A stretch of 64,000 nucleotides of DNA from Zygaena filipendulae (Eukaryota; Arthropoda; Insecta; Lepidoptera; Zygaenidae), in NCBI GenBank assembly GCA_907165275.2, contig OU015654.1, positions 11,859,501 to 11,923,500 of the forward strand, read 5' to 3'. How positions within the stretch are numbered: position 1 is the first letter of the stretch; every line of letters starts with the position of its first letter. Below, piece after piece: positions 25,881 to 38,309 of the stretch. The notes below the pieces were generated by a model. The model ran no database searches, had not been told where the DNA came from, and saw nothing but the letters and a program-made list of their open reading frames with translations. A program made the translations under genes and the position numbers.

Positions 25881-28056
25881 GTAACCTATTCTAACAACAT
25901 AGTACTATGATGACATATTTATATTTTATTATTATGTATAATGCGTAAGTCAACAGATGGTTGCCAAAAAACAAAAAAAAATTAAGTAAGTTTAGTTAAG
26001 TTGTGTAGTATGCTTGTGTTAAAGTAGGTATGTATAGTAAATACATATTTATATATTACCTAGCTGTTTCACCCTGAGTTCCCGCGGGAATTTCGGGATA
26101 ACAACGGGTTTTTCTACTACTTTCTAGGCAACTTTTTCAATTTTTCCTTGCCTTAACCATATTCAAACTACTACAAAGATTAAAAAAAATGGCAAATCAG
26201 TTCAGGATCCTAAGATGTGATACGATTACCAACAAACAGCATTTGACTTTTATTTAATTACGTGATTCCATCGGGAACTATTTGTTCCGGGATACAAAGT
26301 GGCATGTATCCTTCGTCAGGATGCAATCTAGGTATCTCCTTGCTAATCTTTATCGAAATGGGTTCAGCGGTTTTGGCGTAGAAGGAGCACACAACATATA
26401 TTTAATTTCGTATTTATAATTACTGGCTGTAGCCTGCAGTTTGGGTATAGTTAAGATGTGAAAGCGTTACAAACAAACTCGCATTCGCATTTTTACTATC
26501 AGGATATAAAAAAAATCTTCCCATTAGTAGGTAGGTACCAACCTACAAGATTACCTCAGTAAAGAGATACTTAATAGTACATTGTTATCCTAGGGGTGAA
26601 AGTAACGAGCGAGGGCGCCAATAGATCGAGGGACTAAATAAGTCTTTCTCCCGAGGATAACACTGTGCTTTTCATTACGAATGCAAGGAAAGTCAAAATA
26701 AAAATAGGAATTAGCTAAAGAAAAAAATGAGTGAATTTTATTTTACATAAATCAACCATTAGGTGTGCTACTGGCCAGTAAGTATGCCCCCTATGACATA
26801 AAAAAAACTTGAGTTTCTGCAGTATCCAGCTGTCAGTTGAAAGCGGTTCTCCCTAGGGCTGAAAAGGGTTACTTTCAACCCGCTTCGCAGGCAACTTCAG
26901 ACCTACTTTCCGAGTATGAGTAATGAAAAATATGTTACAATAGAAATATCCTGAGGACTGTGTGAACGAAGATACGTGGGCAGCTGTTTAGAAATAATAC
27001 TTGTAATGAAACAGCATATAGTGTTTTTAGGTAATCTAATCAATATAATTTGTCGGACAACGATAAACAATTAGGTAAGTACCTACGTACTATAAAAATA
27101 CGATGTTGATAAGAAATATAACAATTTTATGATTACACATATTTACTTATTAGAATATACTAACTGTTTAACGGCCCAACCGAACACCGGTAGCAGAAAT
27201 ACTGTTCCAATCTTCGGTGGGAAACTTTTCGGTGGCGAACTTTACTGAACAAGCCCCTATTTTTCTCTCAGAGTGTATTTATTCGGGCAGCCGATTGGTA
27301 AAGATACCAAAGAAAGAGCAAAGAAAGAGGTTTTCAGTTATATCATTATTTTATTTATGATCCGTTGTTTGTTACGCGTGCTCAGCATTTTTTTCGACAA
27401 TGAATTTTAGAAATGGTGACCTACATAAATAAAAATAATTTTTATGCAACAGATATTTGGTACGAGAATCCAATACTGAATATCCTCTACCAGTATGTCC
27501 CTCGTTTAATTCTACACTCTGTATATACATTTATATATTCAAGTAATACCTATGTATGTGGCGTAGCTAGACAGGTATCTAATACTATCTTCTTATTTCC
27601 GATTATTGTTATATAAAAACTTTTTATTTCAATTTTTGCTCATACAAAAAAATAGGTAAATTTAAATTTAAATCTACATTTCATATGCAGCTACCGAAAA
27701 CTAGCTTGTACCTACTGTGGGTACCGGACCAGATAACTTATATAGTTGTTTTTGTAAACAAATAGTTATGAATCATACTTCACACTCAGACTAAAGGTAA
27801 ACGCTATTGTTCACCACATAAATATTTATTCTAATGCAGGAATCGAACCCGCGATATCAGGCGTAGCAGTCAGGTACAAGAAACGGTATGTATGTTTATT
27901 GACTATACCTACCTACGGAAACTCACATTCGATTATATAGTGGTTTGCAACCACTAAGGTTTGCAAACAGCATGTGGAAATACTACAAAATGATACGATA
28001 TGATCGGGAAATGTAAGTAGGTACCTAAATCATATATAATTTGATAATATAGTTTA

Positions 28057-28295
28057 ACCGCCGCATTCAGAGTCGACTTTAATGATTACTTAGTTAAGTA
28101 TAGATTTTTATAACAAAATTGCCGCAGTCAGACATGTTTAATAAATTAATGTTAATTGGCATTTAACTAATTAAGTTACATCTCATTAAATGCCAATTAA
28201 CATTAATTTATTAAACTTGTCTGACTGCGGCAATTTTGTTTTAAAAATCTATACTTAACTAAGTAATTATTAAAGTCGACTCTGAGTGCGGCCGT
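28057..28295. mobile_element. long foldback MITE, copy 2
   Basis: Same family as 22541-22779, with arms 'ccgccgcattcagagtcgac' and 'gtcgactctgagtgcggccg' and the same central 'attaaatgccaattaacatt'. A few bases differ between the two copies, and the arms within each copy remain well paired. Confidence 0.85.
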
Positions 28296-28329
28296 AAGAT
28301 GCTTACATTAAAATTTTCAAAATATTCAC

Positions 28330-28556
28330 TAACCAGCTGTTCCCTGCGGTTTCATCCGCGTTAATTTCAGAGTTCCCGCGGGAATTCCGAGACAAAAAGT
28401 ATCCTATGTCCTTCTCTGTACTCCTGACAATATATTGTGTGCAAAATTTCACGATGATCGGTTGAGCCGTAAAGGCGTGAAAGCGTAACAGACAGACAAT
28501 CAGACAGACCGACAGACAGACAGAGTTACTTTCGCATTTATAATATTAGGAGGGAT
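28330..28556 (+). repeat. RTE-like/SINE repeat, full length
   Basis: Starts 'accagctgttccctgcggtt', includes 'gatgatcggttgagccg' and a run of cagacagac units, and ends 'tataatattaggaggga'. Confidence 0.75.
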
Positions 28557-29184
28557 GTATAAACTATATCTGAGCAATGATGAGCGAGAACAAATGGAAA
28601 ATAAAATGTTTTAAATTTTTAAATGAACTCACCCGAGGCAGGTATATATTGTTATAGTAGAGTCGATAAAATTTTACTATCTCATCAATATTAGAGAAAC
28701 ACTCGACCGTTCAAATGTCTGCCAGTCAATTGAGTTACACACAATGACTGTGTGAGTACTTAGTAGTATATATGTATTTGCTGTGGTCGGATTCACTTCA
28801 CATTGTGAAGTTCAATTGCTTACTTGATGCCAAGCAACAGTAAATAGTACCTAGATAGGTGAGGACACGGCCAGTCATGGAGCAGTACGGGACTTTTGTA
28901 ATCGACGTAATTTTATTGAATTATCTTCTCTATCTATCTATAACATCTACAGTTATTATAGATAAAATGAATTTTTCTTTGTTCCGTATGCGTGCAGTCT
29001 ATGCCGTTCGTCCGATTGCGACAATCTTTTTGTGGTCATATTTATAATTGTTTGTTCGGTCCGTCTTATTTATAATTGTTTGTTTTTTCTAGGTTATAGT
29101 TTGTTTAGACAATTGATTCACATATAGGTAAAATAGTAACAATATTGATGCTCATATATGCAGGTAAGAAATTAATAATTACTG

Positions 29185-29395
29185 ATAGTGCCCTGTGGTT
29201 GCACCCGCGTGAGTGTCAGAATTTCCGCAGGAACTCTGATTATAGTAGCCTGTTAGGGAGGTACTAATGTTAAAATATATAACCATAATATAATAGTAGA
29301 AAAATCAAAATGAAATTCCCGTTAAACTCGATCCAACCGTTTTGGAGATTAGCCGGAAACAATGAGACACACAAACAGACAGACAAACACAACTG
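29185..29395 (+). repeat. RTE-like/SINE repeat, diverged
   Basis: 'tgccctgtggttgcacccg' at the start, 'gaatttccgcaggaactc', then 'gagattagccggaaacaatg' and 'acacaaacagacagac' at the end. Confidence 0.6.
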
Positions 29396-30606
29396 TTAAG
29401 AATGGGTTTTACTTAAATATATCATATAGATGATGAATTAAGTAGAAAGTTGTTATTTTGGCATCATAGATAAGTACTACAATTTTATAGATTTGTAGAT
29501 TTTGTGCATGGACGTTATACCTACGTCGACTTGAGTATAGGCCCAGTATTAGAGCGATAAAAATTTTTTTGGTACCCGAAAAAGTAGTCAACACGAATCG
29601 AAACCCTGTAATTAAGTAAACCATTACAAATCGATTGAAATAAGTAGCTGTTTTATTCTCGTAGAGAATACAAAAAAAAAATCAGATGAAATAAAAAGAA
29701 TTCTAGAATAATGTTTCTAAGATTTTAGTTTTTTGTTTTATGTTTTTCTGTTATTATTCGTGTAAACAGATCTAATTTCAAAATACTATTTAACTCAAGA
29801 AGTGAAAAAATTTATAGGACTTGAAAGTTAAAACTCAGAACGTTTGATGAAATACGGATGCTTTGGGTTGATTCCAAATTGTACTAGAGGTTTATTTTAT
29901 AGGTGTAGATAATTATGTCATAGAAAAATTATTGGGAAAAACATAACCTAACCATGATTCGATTTTTACAACATTTTTCAACAACTTATCCTACAACTTA
30001 ACAGTAGGTATAGGCACAAAGTGAACGCTTCAATTTCAATTTAAACGTGTACCAGGTACCTACAATAATAAAAATAATAAAAAATATTACTAATATTGAC
30101 ATTGTTTTTCAAAGACAATAGTTTAATGATCATATGATTAATTTGATAGGGATCTATCAACTGCGGTAATAAAATATAAAATATTTATGACACAATTGCA
30201 GAAAATAGCTAACTAAGTAAACAAGGACGTTTTAATTGACGTCAGAGAATTTATGTTAATTAAAAAATGAATTCAGGCTGTTACTGCTGTAGATATACCT
30301 ACCTATAGTTAGGAAAATATTGAAATATTGACTTGGAACTGAAACTTCGTCACTAATGGCGCCCCAGCGCGAGCCCTCCGACTATATCCACCAAACTTAA
30401 GGTCGTTGCATACCTACGTAACAAAATATTAGCTCGGACGGGACGTGAACGGCACGGAGACGTGACTGCCTCGAACGAAACGGTAACGTGGTGTAAATGT
30501 ATACCATGCGTTTTTCGTCGGCCATTTTTTACATTTGTATCATCAAGAAGTCATTACTTCTCTCTACCGAACGAACGGAGTGACTGTGCATAGGTACATA
30601 TGACGA

Positions 30607-30880
30607 CCCGATTGGCGCAATGGTCACCATGCCTGCCCGCTAATCAAGAGGTTCCGGGTTCGATTCCCGGTGGGGGTGGACTTTGTGTGATGAACACAGG
30701 GTTCCATTTTGCAGTCTGGGTGTGTACATATATGTCTATAGTATAATATATATGTAATAATATGTGTAGTATATATCACGTTTGCTTGGTTTCCACGACA
30801 CAAGCTTATAGCTTAGTGTGGGATCAATTAGATCTGTGTGTCGTGAAGTGGATTATTATTATTATTATTATATTATTATA
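30607..30880 (+). mobile_element. tRNA-derived SINE (unit 1)
   Basis: A box TGGCGCAATGG at 30613-30623 and B box GGTTCGATTCC at 30657-30667 in a tRNA-like head, then 'ttccattttgcagtctggg', 'caagcttatagcttagtg' and a 'gtgaagtgg' end followed by (att)n. The tail continuing past the head argues for a SINE and against a functional tRNA gene. Confidence 0.8.
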
Positions 30881-31307
30881 GCAGAAACACGGACGGGACG
30901 GGTCACAGGACACGCGCGGGCGGGATGGTATATCGGTGACGATATTTTTCCCGCCCCGTGAGTGCCACGTTCCCGTCGCGCCCTTGTCTCCATGATTTAT
31001 GCTCAATCATATTATACATTTTGTATGAAACGATATCTCCAACACTTCCCGTGCTGTCCCGTCCGTATAAAAACCCGTCACGTATGCAGCGGCCTCTATA
31101 ATATTATTGATACACACTGCATGTTTATGGTGTGACAAGAAGCAGCCCGTTATAATGTTGTGCAGATTATTATCTTGGGTGTTTTGAGTGTGTAGAACTA
31201 GTTGAATACAAGGGGTTTGGGTTTTATTAGTATACACAACAATAATTCACATGGTAACTTAAAAACTTAATTTAAAAAAGTGCCAAAAAAGATATAACTA
31301 TTAATAA

Positions 31308-31530
31308 CTAGCTGAGCCCCGCGGTTTCACCCGCGGGAGTTTCGGAATTCCCGCAGGAACTATTTTTTTCCTAAATAAAAGTAGCCTAAGTTACTCCTTT
31401 ATAACATCAGCTATCTGCCAGTAAAATTCCCGTTAAAATTAGTCCAGCCGTTTCAGACAGACAGAGAAATTTTTAATAATTGTTTTTTTTTTAGTGAAAA
31501 ACTGTGAAACTGGAATTACAAACAGACACT
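31308..31530 (+). repeat. RTE-like/SINE repeat (unit 1)
   Basis: Starts 'actagctgagccccgcggtt', includes 'ggaattcccgcaggaac' and 'agtccagccgtttcagacag'. In unit 2 the counterpart at 38998-39245 has a deletion in the opening motif but keeps a stretch ('aaagattagccgtaac') lost here. Confidence 0.7.
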
Positions 31531-32244
31531 TCAATTTTATTTATATGTGTAATAGAAAATAGATGTAATAGATATGTAATAGATTAATGATGTTGCAATA
31601 ATGCAGAATTATCATAATAAATTTTATTTACCCTATTTTACATATTTAATGATGTTCTATAGTTTTTAAGTACTTAATAGTTATGACAGAACTTAGTAAG
31701 AAAAAGACTATTCACATTGCTCACTTTAAGAAATGGTTCTTTATTCCGTCTCAGCCTCATCACGTGTGGGCGTCCAAGCTAAAAGGTACCAGTTCTCGGC
31801 ATTTAGTTTCCGAGATATAAGCAGTTTTGTAAAGTTCGGTGAAAAAATTGCGACTGCGACTTTAATTGATTTTTAATAAATGCTCAATTTTCTTTAATTT
31901 CATATATCTTAATCTACAAGAATATATAAAAATCTATGTAACAATCAAGTAGAAGTGTGTTTTTTTATTTCCCACAAACTTTTAAAATGCTTTTTCCCAA
32001 TTCAAGCTTTTTCAGAGTTTCAACTTCAAATGTCTGTAAAAAAAACTGTGCTAGTTTTTGAATATTTTTTCAATCCTTACTATCATTTGACTATTCCAGA
32101 TACCGAATCTAGTCTTAACTCAATACCCCACTACTGGTACTTTTTACGTGTATGCCCACATATACCTTATAGTTAAACTAATATAATATAGATACGTAGG
32201 ATACTACAGATAGATAAATTTTGTACATAATACTTTTACTTTTT

Positions 32245-32467
32245 AGTGGGCCATATAGACAAGTATACCACCTTGTAAAATTTATACTGTTTGTAAAACG
32301 TCTTTATGACGTTATAAGTTACCGTTTTTGCAGCTCCAATATTAGTTTTTCGCTTGTATTGGAATTTGGAGCTTGGAGCTGCAAAAACGGCAACTTACAA
32401 CGTCATACAGATGTTTTAGAAAAAGTATAAATTTTACAAGGTGGTATACTTGTCTATGTGGCCCACT
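32245..32467. mobile_element. foldback MITE (unit 1)
   Basis: Arms 'agtgggccatatagacaagt' and 'acttgtctatgtggcccact' pair and continue through 'taccaccttgtaaaattta' and 'ttaccgtttttgcagctcca' to a short loop near 32345-32360. Followed by 'tatacagggtgtaag'. Counterpart at 39951-40176. Confidence 0.82.
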
Positions 32468-34121
32468 GTACTTATTTTATATACAGGGTGTAAGGTTAAA
32501 CAAGAGATGTATTGAAGGAAGGTGTTCAGTATTCCATCTTAAAGTATAGAAAAAAAAATTAATTACTTGTATTCAACGCCATAATCATTAGGCGCCATCC
32601 GTCTTTGTTTAGTCACTGATATGAAAAGGTTTTTATTTAAATTTTCTCTGTGATTTACGAGTTTTTTTCTTATTTATTTTTGTTTTAGATACATCCGAGC
32701 TTGAACTGTCGAGGTTTCGAATAAGTTTCTTAATTAAAATTATATCCTGTATAACTACTATAATTTTTTGATCCTTAAGCAAGTCCAGTTGTCCCTTTTT
32801 GTGTTTTTTTTCTCTCCTTTCGATGCGTTGCTAATATCCATCTGCAAGCAATGAAAATAGTGTTTACAGCTGGCGGTACCTATGGCTACGTTAATTAAAA
32901 TTCTCATCGGTTTTTTCTTTAACGTAAAAAGAGAAGGCGACTTGGTACTGTGCGACTTGATTATAAAACTTAACTCGAATATTGCTTTTTATAAAGACAT
33001 AGATATAGATAAAATTTATTTAAGAAGAACTACACAGCACAACAGTAGGTACAATATGGCACTTTAGTTCTATAGGTCATAAATACATAATTAAAATTTC
33101 TTAAATAATAATAACTACATATAAAAATCCGTGTTGTTAATATGGAGAAATCGACAGAGCCAGATAGCGACTTATACTTCCATACAATTTAAAAAAAATG
33201 ACTGTAACGGTAAAAAGAGAGTCATCTACTAGCTTTTAAAAGCTAAAGCTACTCTATAATTTTAGGATTCCTCCAAGAGTTCATTATTTTAAGCCTATTT
33301 GGTCGATAAAAGTATTTTTTATTTTGGTTATGAAATTTTGAAGCAAGGTCATTGAGCTAAATACCACAGTCAAACTAGTGTATAAGATTGCCAGATCACA
33401 ATTTGCAAATATGACTATACCATTTCGTAACACCTTGTAGATCGATAGATATTTTCCATATTTACTAATAAAGAATTCTATAATACATACGCTAATATTG
33501 ATATGGCAGGGAGTGTCATTATGGCGCTGAAAATGAAGACTGCGCCGGAATATATTCCAATGGTCTTCCCGTATATCGCTGAATACGTCGGATCAAACAT
33601 AAGGGCTGCCAGCGTCTCTACCAAACTGAACAGCGAGTTCATTTTGCCTGAATAAGTTCAAAAAATAGTTAAAAATAAAAAACAAAAAAAAGAAACGCTT
33701 TAACAGAACTAAAAAGTAATCATCCAGGACCAGAGTCATTGTCAAGACCGATCAAACGAACTCGATGGGGTTGCATTGTTAAATAACAGAGTTCTTATGG
33801 CCGTCTTCCGGTTCCTTCATCAGATTAGGTCCATGTCATAATAATATTGCGTTGTCATCCGAACTACGTTATCTTATTATAGATGACAAAAATAGAAGTA
33901 TTCAAAACTGCGTTGATCTGTTTGTTTTGTGCCAGATAAATAAATGGACACACTGCCGTTTTTAAGTTCACATTAGTAACGTACTGACCCATTTCTTCGC
34001 TGGAAACCAATTTGGATGCCATCGAACGAAGGGATGTAAAAGTTGTAGCGTTCAAAATTTCCACGAGCGGTACTGAAATAAAATAAACAGTACAAGGTAC
34101 TTAATAAATAGAATTTATCGT

Positions 34122-34597
34122 CAGGTGTGCGTTCCGTGGATTTGGGCGCAGTTGTTAGGTTAAAATTTCACTCGTTTGAGTTGCAACCAAGCCACAGAAC
34201 GATCGAGTTGTTTTTATAACCTCAAAATATTTGAAATTTCAGGCGCCATTTGTTTTCTCTCAACTCACATTGCAAATAAGACTGTTCTACATCCAATTAT
34301 AAACTTTTTGTGACTACGACACCTCCCCTTTGTTCGTAAGAACTCCGATTAATTTTTTTTTCAACGAATCCGGTTTTTGGCGCAAACTTTGACACTTCTT
34401 AAACAATACATAGCTGTCAGAGTGAAAATTAACCTGCTTCGGAGATGGTTGTTTGGTTGCTGCACTCTGAGCCACGGAACGGGTGAAACTACGCTCTGAC
34501 AGTTGTCAGAGTAAAATTTCACCAAGCCACAGAACGGGTTCAGAGCGCGCTCGAGCGCGTTCGAGTGCATTCGTGCGAAGCCACGGAACGCACACCA
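34122..34597. mobile_element. MITE with AGGTGTGCGTTCCGTGG ends (unit 1, intron 4 of copy C)
   Basis: Left end 'aggtgtgcgttccgtgg' and right end 'ccacggaacgcacacca' are inverted copies. Inside, 'gccac(a/g)gaacg' recurs several times in both orientations, with GC-rich 'gcgcgctcgagcgcgttcg'. About 475 bp, non-coding. The counterpart at 41897-42372 is virtually identical. Confidence 0.75.
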
Positions 34598-35132
34598 GGT
34601 GCTCAAAGTTATTTTTAATTATTTTTATTGTAATGAGAAGAAGGTTCTTATAAACTAAAGGTGATTTACACTAAAAACTTAGTCAGGTTAGTGAAGATAA
34701 GATTTTATTTTAACGAAACATTTTTTAACTTGTTCGAATTTTATTTTGAAAGTTCAGATCTAGGTACCTACTAATAAGTGACACCTAAATTTTAATTTGG
34801 ATTTGTATAACATACTTTAGCTAATCCAAAACTAAGTTTTTAGTGTAAGTCGCGCTAGATAACTCACTCATATACATCTGAAAGTCAGTTCTAACGAAGT
34901 TCATACAAATCGAGCCAGCAAGTTTACTTATGATAGAAATAAGACAAAGAGAAGCATCATGGAAACCCCAGCGTTTGCTGAATACCGTTATTGAAAATAA
35001 CGCACCTGAAATAATTATTTTAAAGGTTATATTAATAAATTTCAATTGAAGTCATCACGAGAGGTTTACACTAGAAGGTGTAAAGGCTTAAATGATAAGC
35101 TCAAGATAAAATTAAATATTATGGTACTTATA

Positions 35133-35575
35133 CTAGCTGAGCCCCGCGGTTTCAACCGCGTGAGTTTCGGAATTGCCGCAGGAACTCCAAAGTACCCTAA
35201 TTTACTCCTTATCAGTGAATTAGCAGTGAATGTCCCGTCAAAGTCGGTCCAACCATTTTGGAGTTTCACCCGTGTGAGTTTCGGAATTCCCGCAGGAACT
35301 CCAAACTTCTTTTAGTCTTCTTCTCTAAACAAAAAAAAGAATTAGTGGAATTGCTCCAGCCGTTCAGGCGTGATGCATTGACCAAGGGAAATAGAGTTTC
35401 ATTTTTATATATAACTAACTGTGCCCTGCGGTTTCACCCGCGTGAGTTTTGGGATCAGGAACATTTGCGGACGCAGGCAGAACAACCCGCTAAAGTTTCA
35501 TCACAATCGGACCAATGGTTTCGAAACGCATGGAGGACAGACATACAAACATTCATTTTTATTTATAAATATAGA
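35133..35575 (+). repeat. stacked RTE-like/SINE repeats (unit 1, intron 3 of copy C)
   Basis: A first copy opens 'ctagctgagccccgcggttt' at about 35133, a partial second 'gtttcacccgtgtgagttt' follows at about 35263, and a third-subfamily copy opens 'ctgtgccctgcggtttca' at about 35418 and ends 'ttatttataaatatag'. Confidence 0.7.
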
Positions 35576-36177
35576 TAAAGTCTCACCGCACGAGTGTGTT
35601 ATAACACTGTAGGTCGAGTAGACGCTGTATTTTAACGCGTCCCACTTCAGACGATATCTTATGAACAAGTATGTTACTATTCTCTCGCCTGCAAATTGAT
35701 AAGTTATAAATTAAATCCACATAATATACATACTATATAACATATCAGTTTTTCCCGGCGGTTTCACCCGCCTTTTCTTTAGGAATTTCCAATTTATGTT
35801 GGGGTAATATTTTGTTATTTTTAACCGACATTCCAAAAAGGAGGAGGTTCTCAATTCGATTCATTCTGTGTGTGTAAAGCATGATGATCGGTTAAATAGT
35901 CACCGCGTTAAAGTGTGAGAAACAAACAAACTTACAATTTTTTCTTTCTTAGTTAGTAGGCGATCCCCTAAGGTTTTACCTACGTTAATATCGGCGTTCT
36001 CGTATTGGAATTCCTGGACAAAAATTACCCTATGTCACTCAGGAATACTATAGGAATCGTGCTATTTCATTAGAACAATATCAAACCAAAACAAATAGAA
36101 TGAATAGACATAGTAGGCCTACGGCATTTTGTGCACATTATAGGGATGTGGCCTACTTTTGAAAATCAAAATTCTAA

Positions 36178-36441
36178 TTAGTCCGCCAGTTAGAAAATTA
36201 AAAAACAATAGACACGTATTTTTTGCTTTTTTAAATAAATTAAAATATACAGAGATAAAGTGCATTAAAGTTTAGGGTGAGGGGGTCGTGACGTCACTAA
36301 CCGCTAAAACCGCCATACAAACTGACAGAATAGTGACGTCACGCGAAATTTCAACTCAATATATCGCCGTTATTTTTTGATTACGTAAAAAAAGAAAAAA
36401 TACGTGTCCAATATTTTTTAATAATCTACAAGACGGACTAA
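36178..36441 (+). mobile_element. CRE-bearing MITE, copy 7 (intron 2 of copy C)
   Basis: Ends TTAGTCCGCC (one mismatch) and GACGGACTAA; both TGACGTCA octamers are intact. Orthologous to copy 8 in unit 2. Confidence 0.85.
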
Positions 36442-36573
36442 AAGATAAAAATTAGTCCACATGGGGCATTGTAAATGGGGTGGAGAATAGTTTTTTAACC
36501 GATTTCCAAAAAGGAGGAGTTTCTGTGTTCGGCTGTATGTATGTTTTTGTGTTTCAATTTCGAAAGGTTTTTT

Positions 36574-36780
36574 TTTATGGAATAGGAGGCAAACGAGCAG
36601 GCGGCACACCTGATGGTAAGTGATCACCGCCGCCCATAGACAACTGCAACACCAGAAAGGATTAGGCTCGTTTTTTGAAGGTTTCGAGGTCGTATCCGTT
36701 CGGAAAAACTGCCGACGAAAGCTGATTCCAATTAAGAATGCAACTAACGCTCTATATGTAATATCTCTATGATAAACATA
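36574..36780 (+). repeat. lepidopteran interspersed repeat, 'aggcaaacgagcagg' family (unit 1)
   Basis: 'tatggaataggaggcaaacg', 'cacctgatggtaagtgatca', 'ccgccgcccatagacaac' and 'gcaacaccagaaagg' follow in order. I recognise the motif string as common in moth and butterfly DNA; its class is not assigned. Preceded at about 36505 by a GACTTCCAAAA-family fragment. Confidence 0.6.
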
Positions 36781-37282
36781 CTGACAATATATTACTACAG
36801 ATCAACAATGGTATTGACTAAGAAATAGTGTAGATTGTAGCAACTATGTATGTATATATTCACTCCAAATAAGACCGTATACTTTGACTGAAACCATGCA
36901 TGTTGATCGGTGTAAAATTACTTACTATGTTTGCGTCAAGAGACGTTGTAAGGTGGTTCCACCAACCATGGATGTAAGCATGTTTTATTTATGACCACGT
37001 TGCACTCACCATGATTTGGTCCATATATTATAGAAACCACCAATAGGGTTAGAATAATTTTGGTTCTTAAACCCATGCTCCTTTTCTTGAATGCCACTGC
37101 GGCAGTTTCTTTTATCAGATTAAATACTTCCATTAACGTTACGGCTTTACTACCCTAAAATTCGATTAAATATGGGTTATAATCTCTTATAGGGACTAAA
37201 TAGGGTGACCTAATAAGGGAATGATATCTAAAAATATAATTGTACCCTAGATAACATACAACTTCCCCAACGAAGTAATTTA

Positions 37283-37340
37283 AACACACATACACACACA
37301 CATACACACGCACACACACACACGCACACACACACACACA

Positions 37341-37434
<94 letters not shown>

Positions 37435-37478
37435 TACACATACACACATGTACGCACACGCACGCACGCACACTCACA
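37283..37478. repeat. long (CA)n microsatellite (intron 1 of copy C)
   Basis: About 195 bases of nearly pure CA with scattered TA, GA and cgca interruptions. Open frames here coding Val-Cys repeats are artefacts. Unit 2 holds a shorter tract at 45907-46033. Confidence 0.95.
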
Positions 37479-38220
37479 GTTATCACTTATTTTCATTTGA
37501 AAATTAATATCACTACTTTCCTTACCTTTTCCTTTAAATCCGTATTGGATTTCGTATTACTTTTCAACGAAAACAATCCATATAAGAACGTTGTTAAGTA
37601 AATAGTTCCGGATAACGCAAAAACTCCGTAGTAACCCCACCATTTTAATAATATTCCGCTCAAAGCGGTGCCTATGGGGATTCCTGCCGTCATGCACAAA
37701 TTCACTAAACCAACCCGAAATGTCCTCGACTTGTCATCAGTTATATCACTTATGTAGCTGAAAGTCCCCAAATATACCATAACCCAACCACCTGTGATCG
37801 CGGGAAAAAACGACTCTAGAAACATTGTCAGCTCAACTGGTATTTCGTAAAAATAAAATGTGCTTACAATATTGCTGACGCATACTAAAAATTCGCCAAC
37901 GATCGGCATTAAAATACATATCTTCCTATTTCCAGATCTATCACTCCATGCCCCCATGAAAATAATTAAAATTGTCGGAACAGCAGTTTGAATGATGCTT
38001 CGCCAGGCTTCTATAGATGAAATAATTCTTTGGACATTTGCTTCTTCGTTTTTAATAAGGGTCAAATTACCGGTTCTGTCGATTAAATTATCACATATAG
38101 CGTCCCCATACTGGGCTTTGACTCTGCAAGCTTTATCCAGATTTAAATTCTGAATCGCAAGTCTAGCTATCATCGACGGAATTATTAATCCAGCGAATAT
38201 CGGTTCTACTGTAATGTTTT

Positions 38221-38251
38221 AAATAGAAAAGACGAAATGAAGTTAGTTTGC
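38221..38251. other. duplication junction with inverted filler
   Basis: Thirty or so bases between unit 1 and unit 2. Read on the minus strand, 'aactaacttcatttcg' and 'cttttctattt' match 47849-47878 with one mismatch, about 1.1 kb past the point where unit 2 homology ends. This suggests filler copied from nearby sequence in reverse when the duplication formed. Confidence 0.7.
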
Positions 38252-38309
38252 ATCATCAAGAAGTCATTACTTCTCTCTATACCGAACGAACGGAGTGACT
38301 GAGGTACAT

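Larger units (their letters stand above)
16308..30536. other. 14-kb gene-free, repeat-rich spacer
   Basis: Between the start of gene B and the C/D duplication I find no exon of the transporter family and no other convincing protein-coding exon on either strand. It holds at least 12 RTE-like/SINE pieces, three CRE-bearing MITEs, two related foldback elements and inverted LINE tails, listed separately. Stretches with nothing recognised include 16308-16840, 17080-17700, 20480-21540, 26950-28050 and 29400-30530. At 26575-26940 there is a GC-richer block ('aacgagcgagggcgcc', 'aacccgcttcgcaggcaac') that looks repeat-derived but was not assigned. 27825-27885 contains 'ggaatcgaacccgcg', a reversed pol III B-box-like remnant. 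Confidence 0.6.
30537..38220 (+). repeat. tandem segmental duplication, unit 1
   Basis: Opens 'atcatcaagaagtcattact' and ends inside exon 1 of transporter copy C at 'ctgtaatgtttt'. It aligns almost base for base with unit 2 (38252-46777) across SINE, foldback, all transporter exons, MITEs and the CA tract. Small differences are scattered; large ones are the CA tract length and a 908-bp element present only in unit 2. Confidence 0.93.
33491..38220 (-). pseudogene. copy C: 5'-truncated SLC46-like transporter in tandem duplicate
   Basis: Exons: 38220-37526 (truncated exon 1), 37154-37010, 35688-35587, 35005-34868, 34072-33989, 33647-33491. All splice sites, phases and lengths from exon 2 onward match gene D. 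The open frame of exon 1 starts abruptly at the duplication junction: the first 43 or so codons of D are gone and a TAA lies directly upstream in frame, so the first usable Met (38173) equals M60 of D, inside helix 1. Motif A G-A-W-S-D-R-S-G-N-R-K remains. I noticed one amino-acid difference from D in shared exons (L for V near the end of exon 1) and several synonymous ones. No internal stop was found. In the candidate last exon region C has one extra T, which would shift the frame. It could still be transcribed from a captured promoter. Alternatively, the whole unit could be an assembly artefact from two haplotypes. Confidence 0.75.

Noticed and set aside
30601..30690. Possible tRNA gene (also at 38310 and 8960)
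   Set aside because: A and B boxes are present, but the sequence runs on into a shared body and simple-repeat tail, the structure of a SINE.
31683..31840. Plus-strand frame starting M-T-E-L-S-K-K-K, present in both duplicate units (also 39395-39589)
   Set aside because: The two copies have diverged with frame-changing indels and different ends despite recent duplication, so there is no sign of coding constraint.
37155..37496. 113- and 68-codon frames of alternating Val and Cys, and the 80-codon relative at 45778-46020
   Set aside because: Translations of a CA/GT microsatellite; no family similarity and length varies with repeat number.
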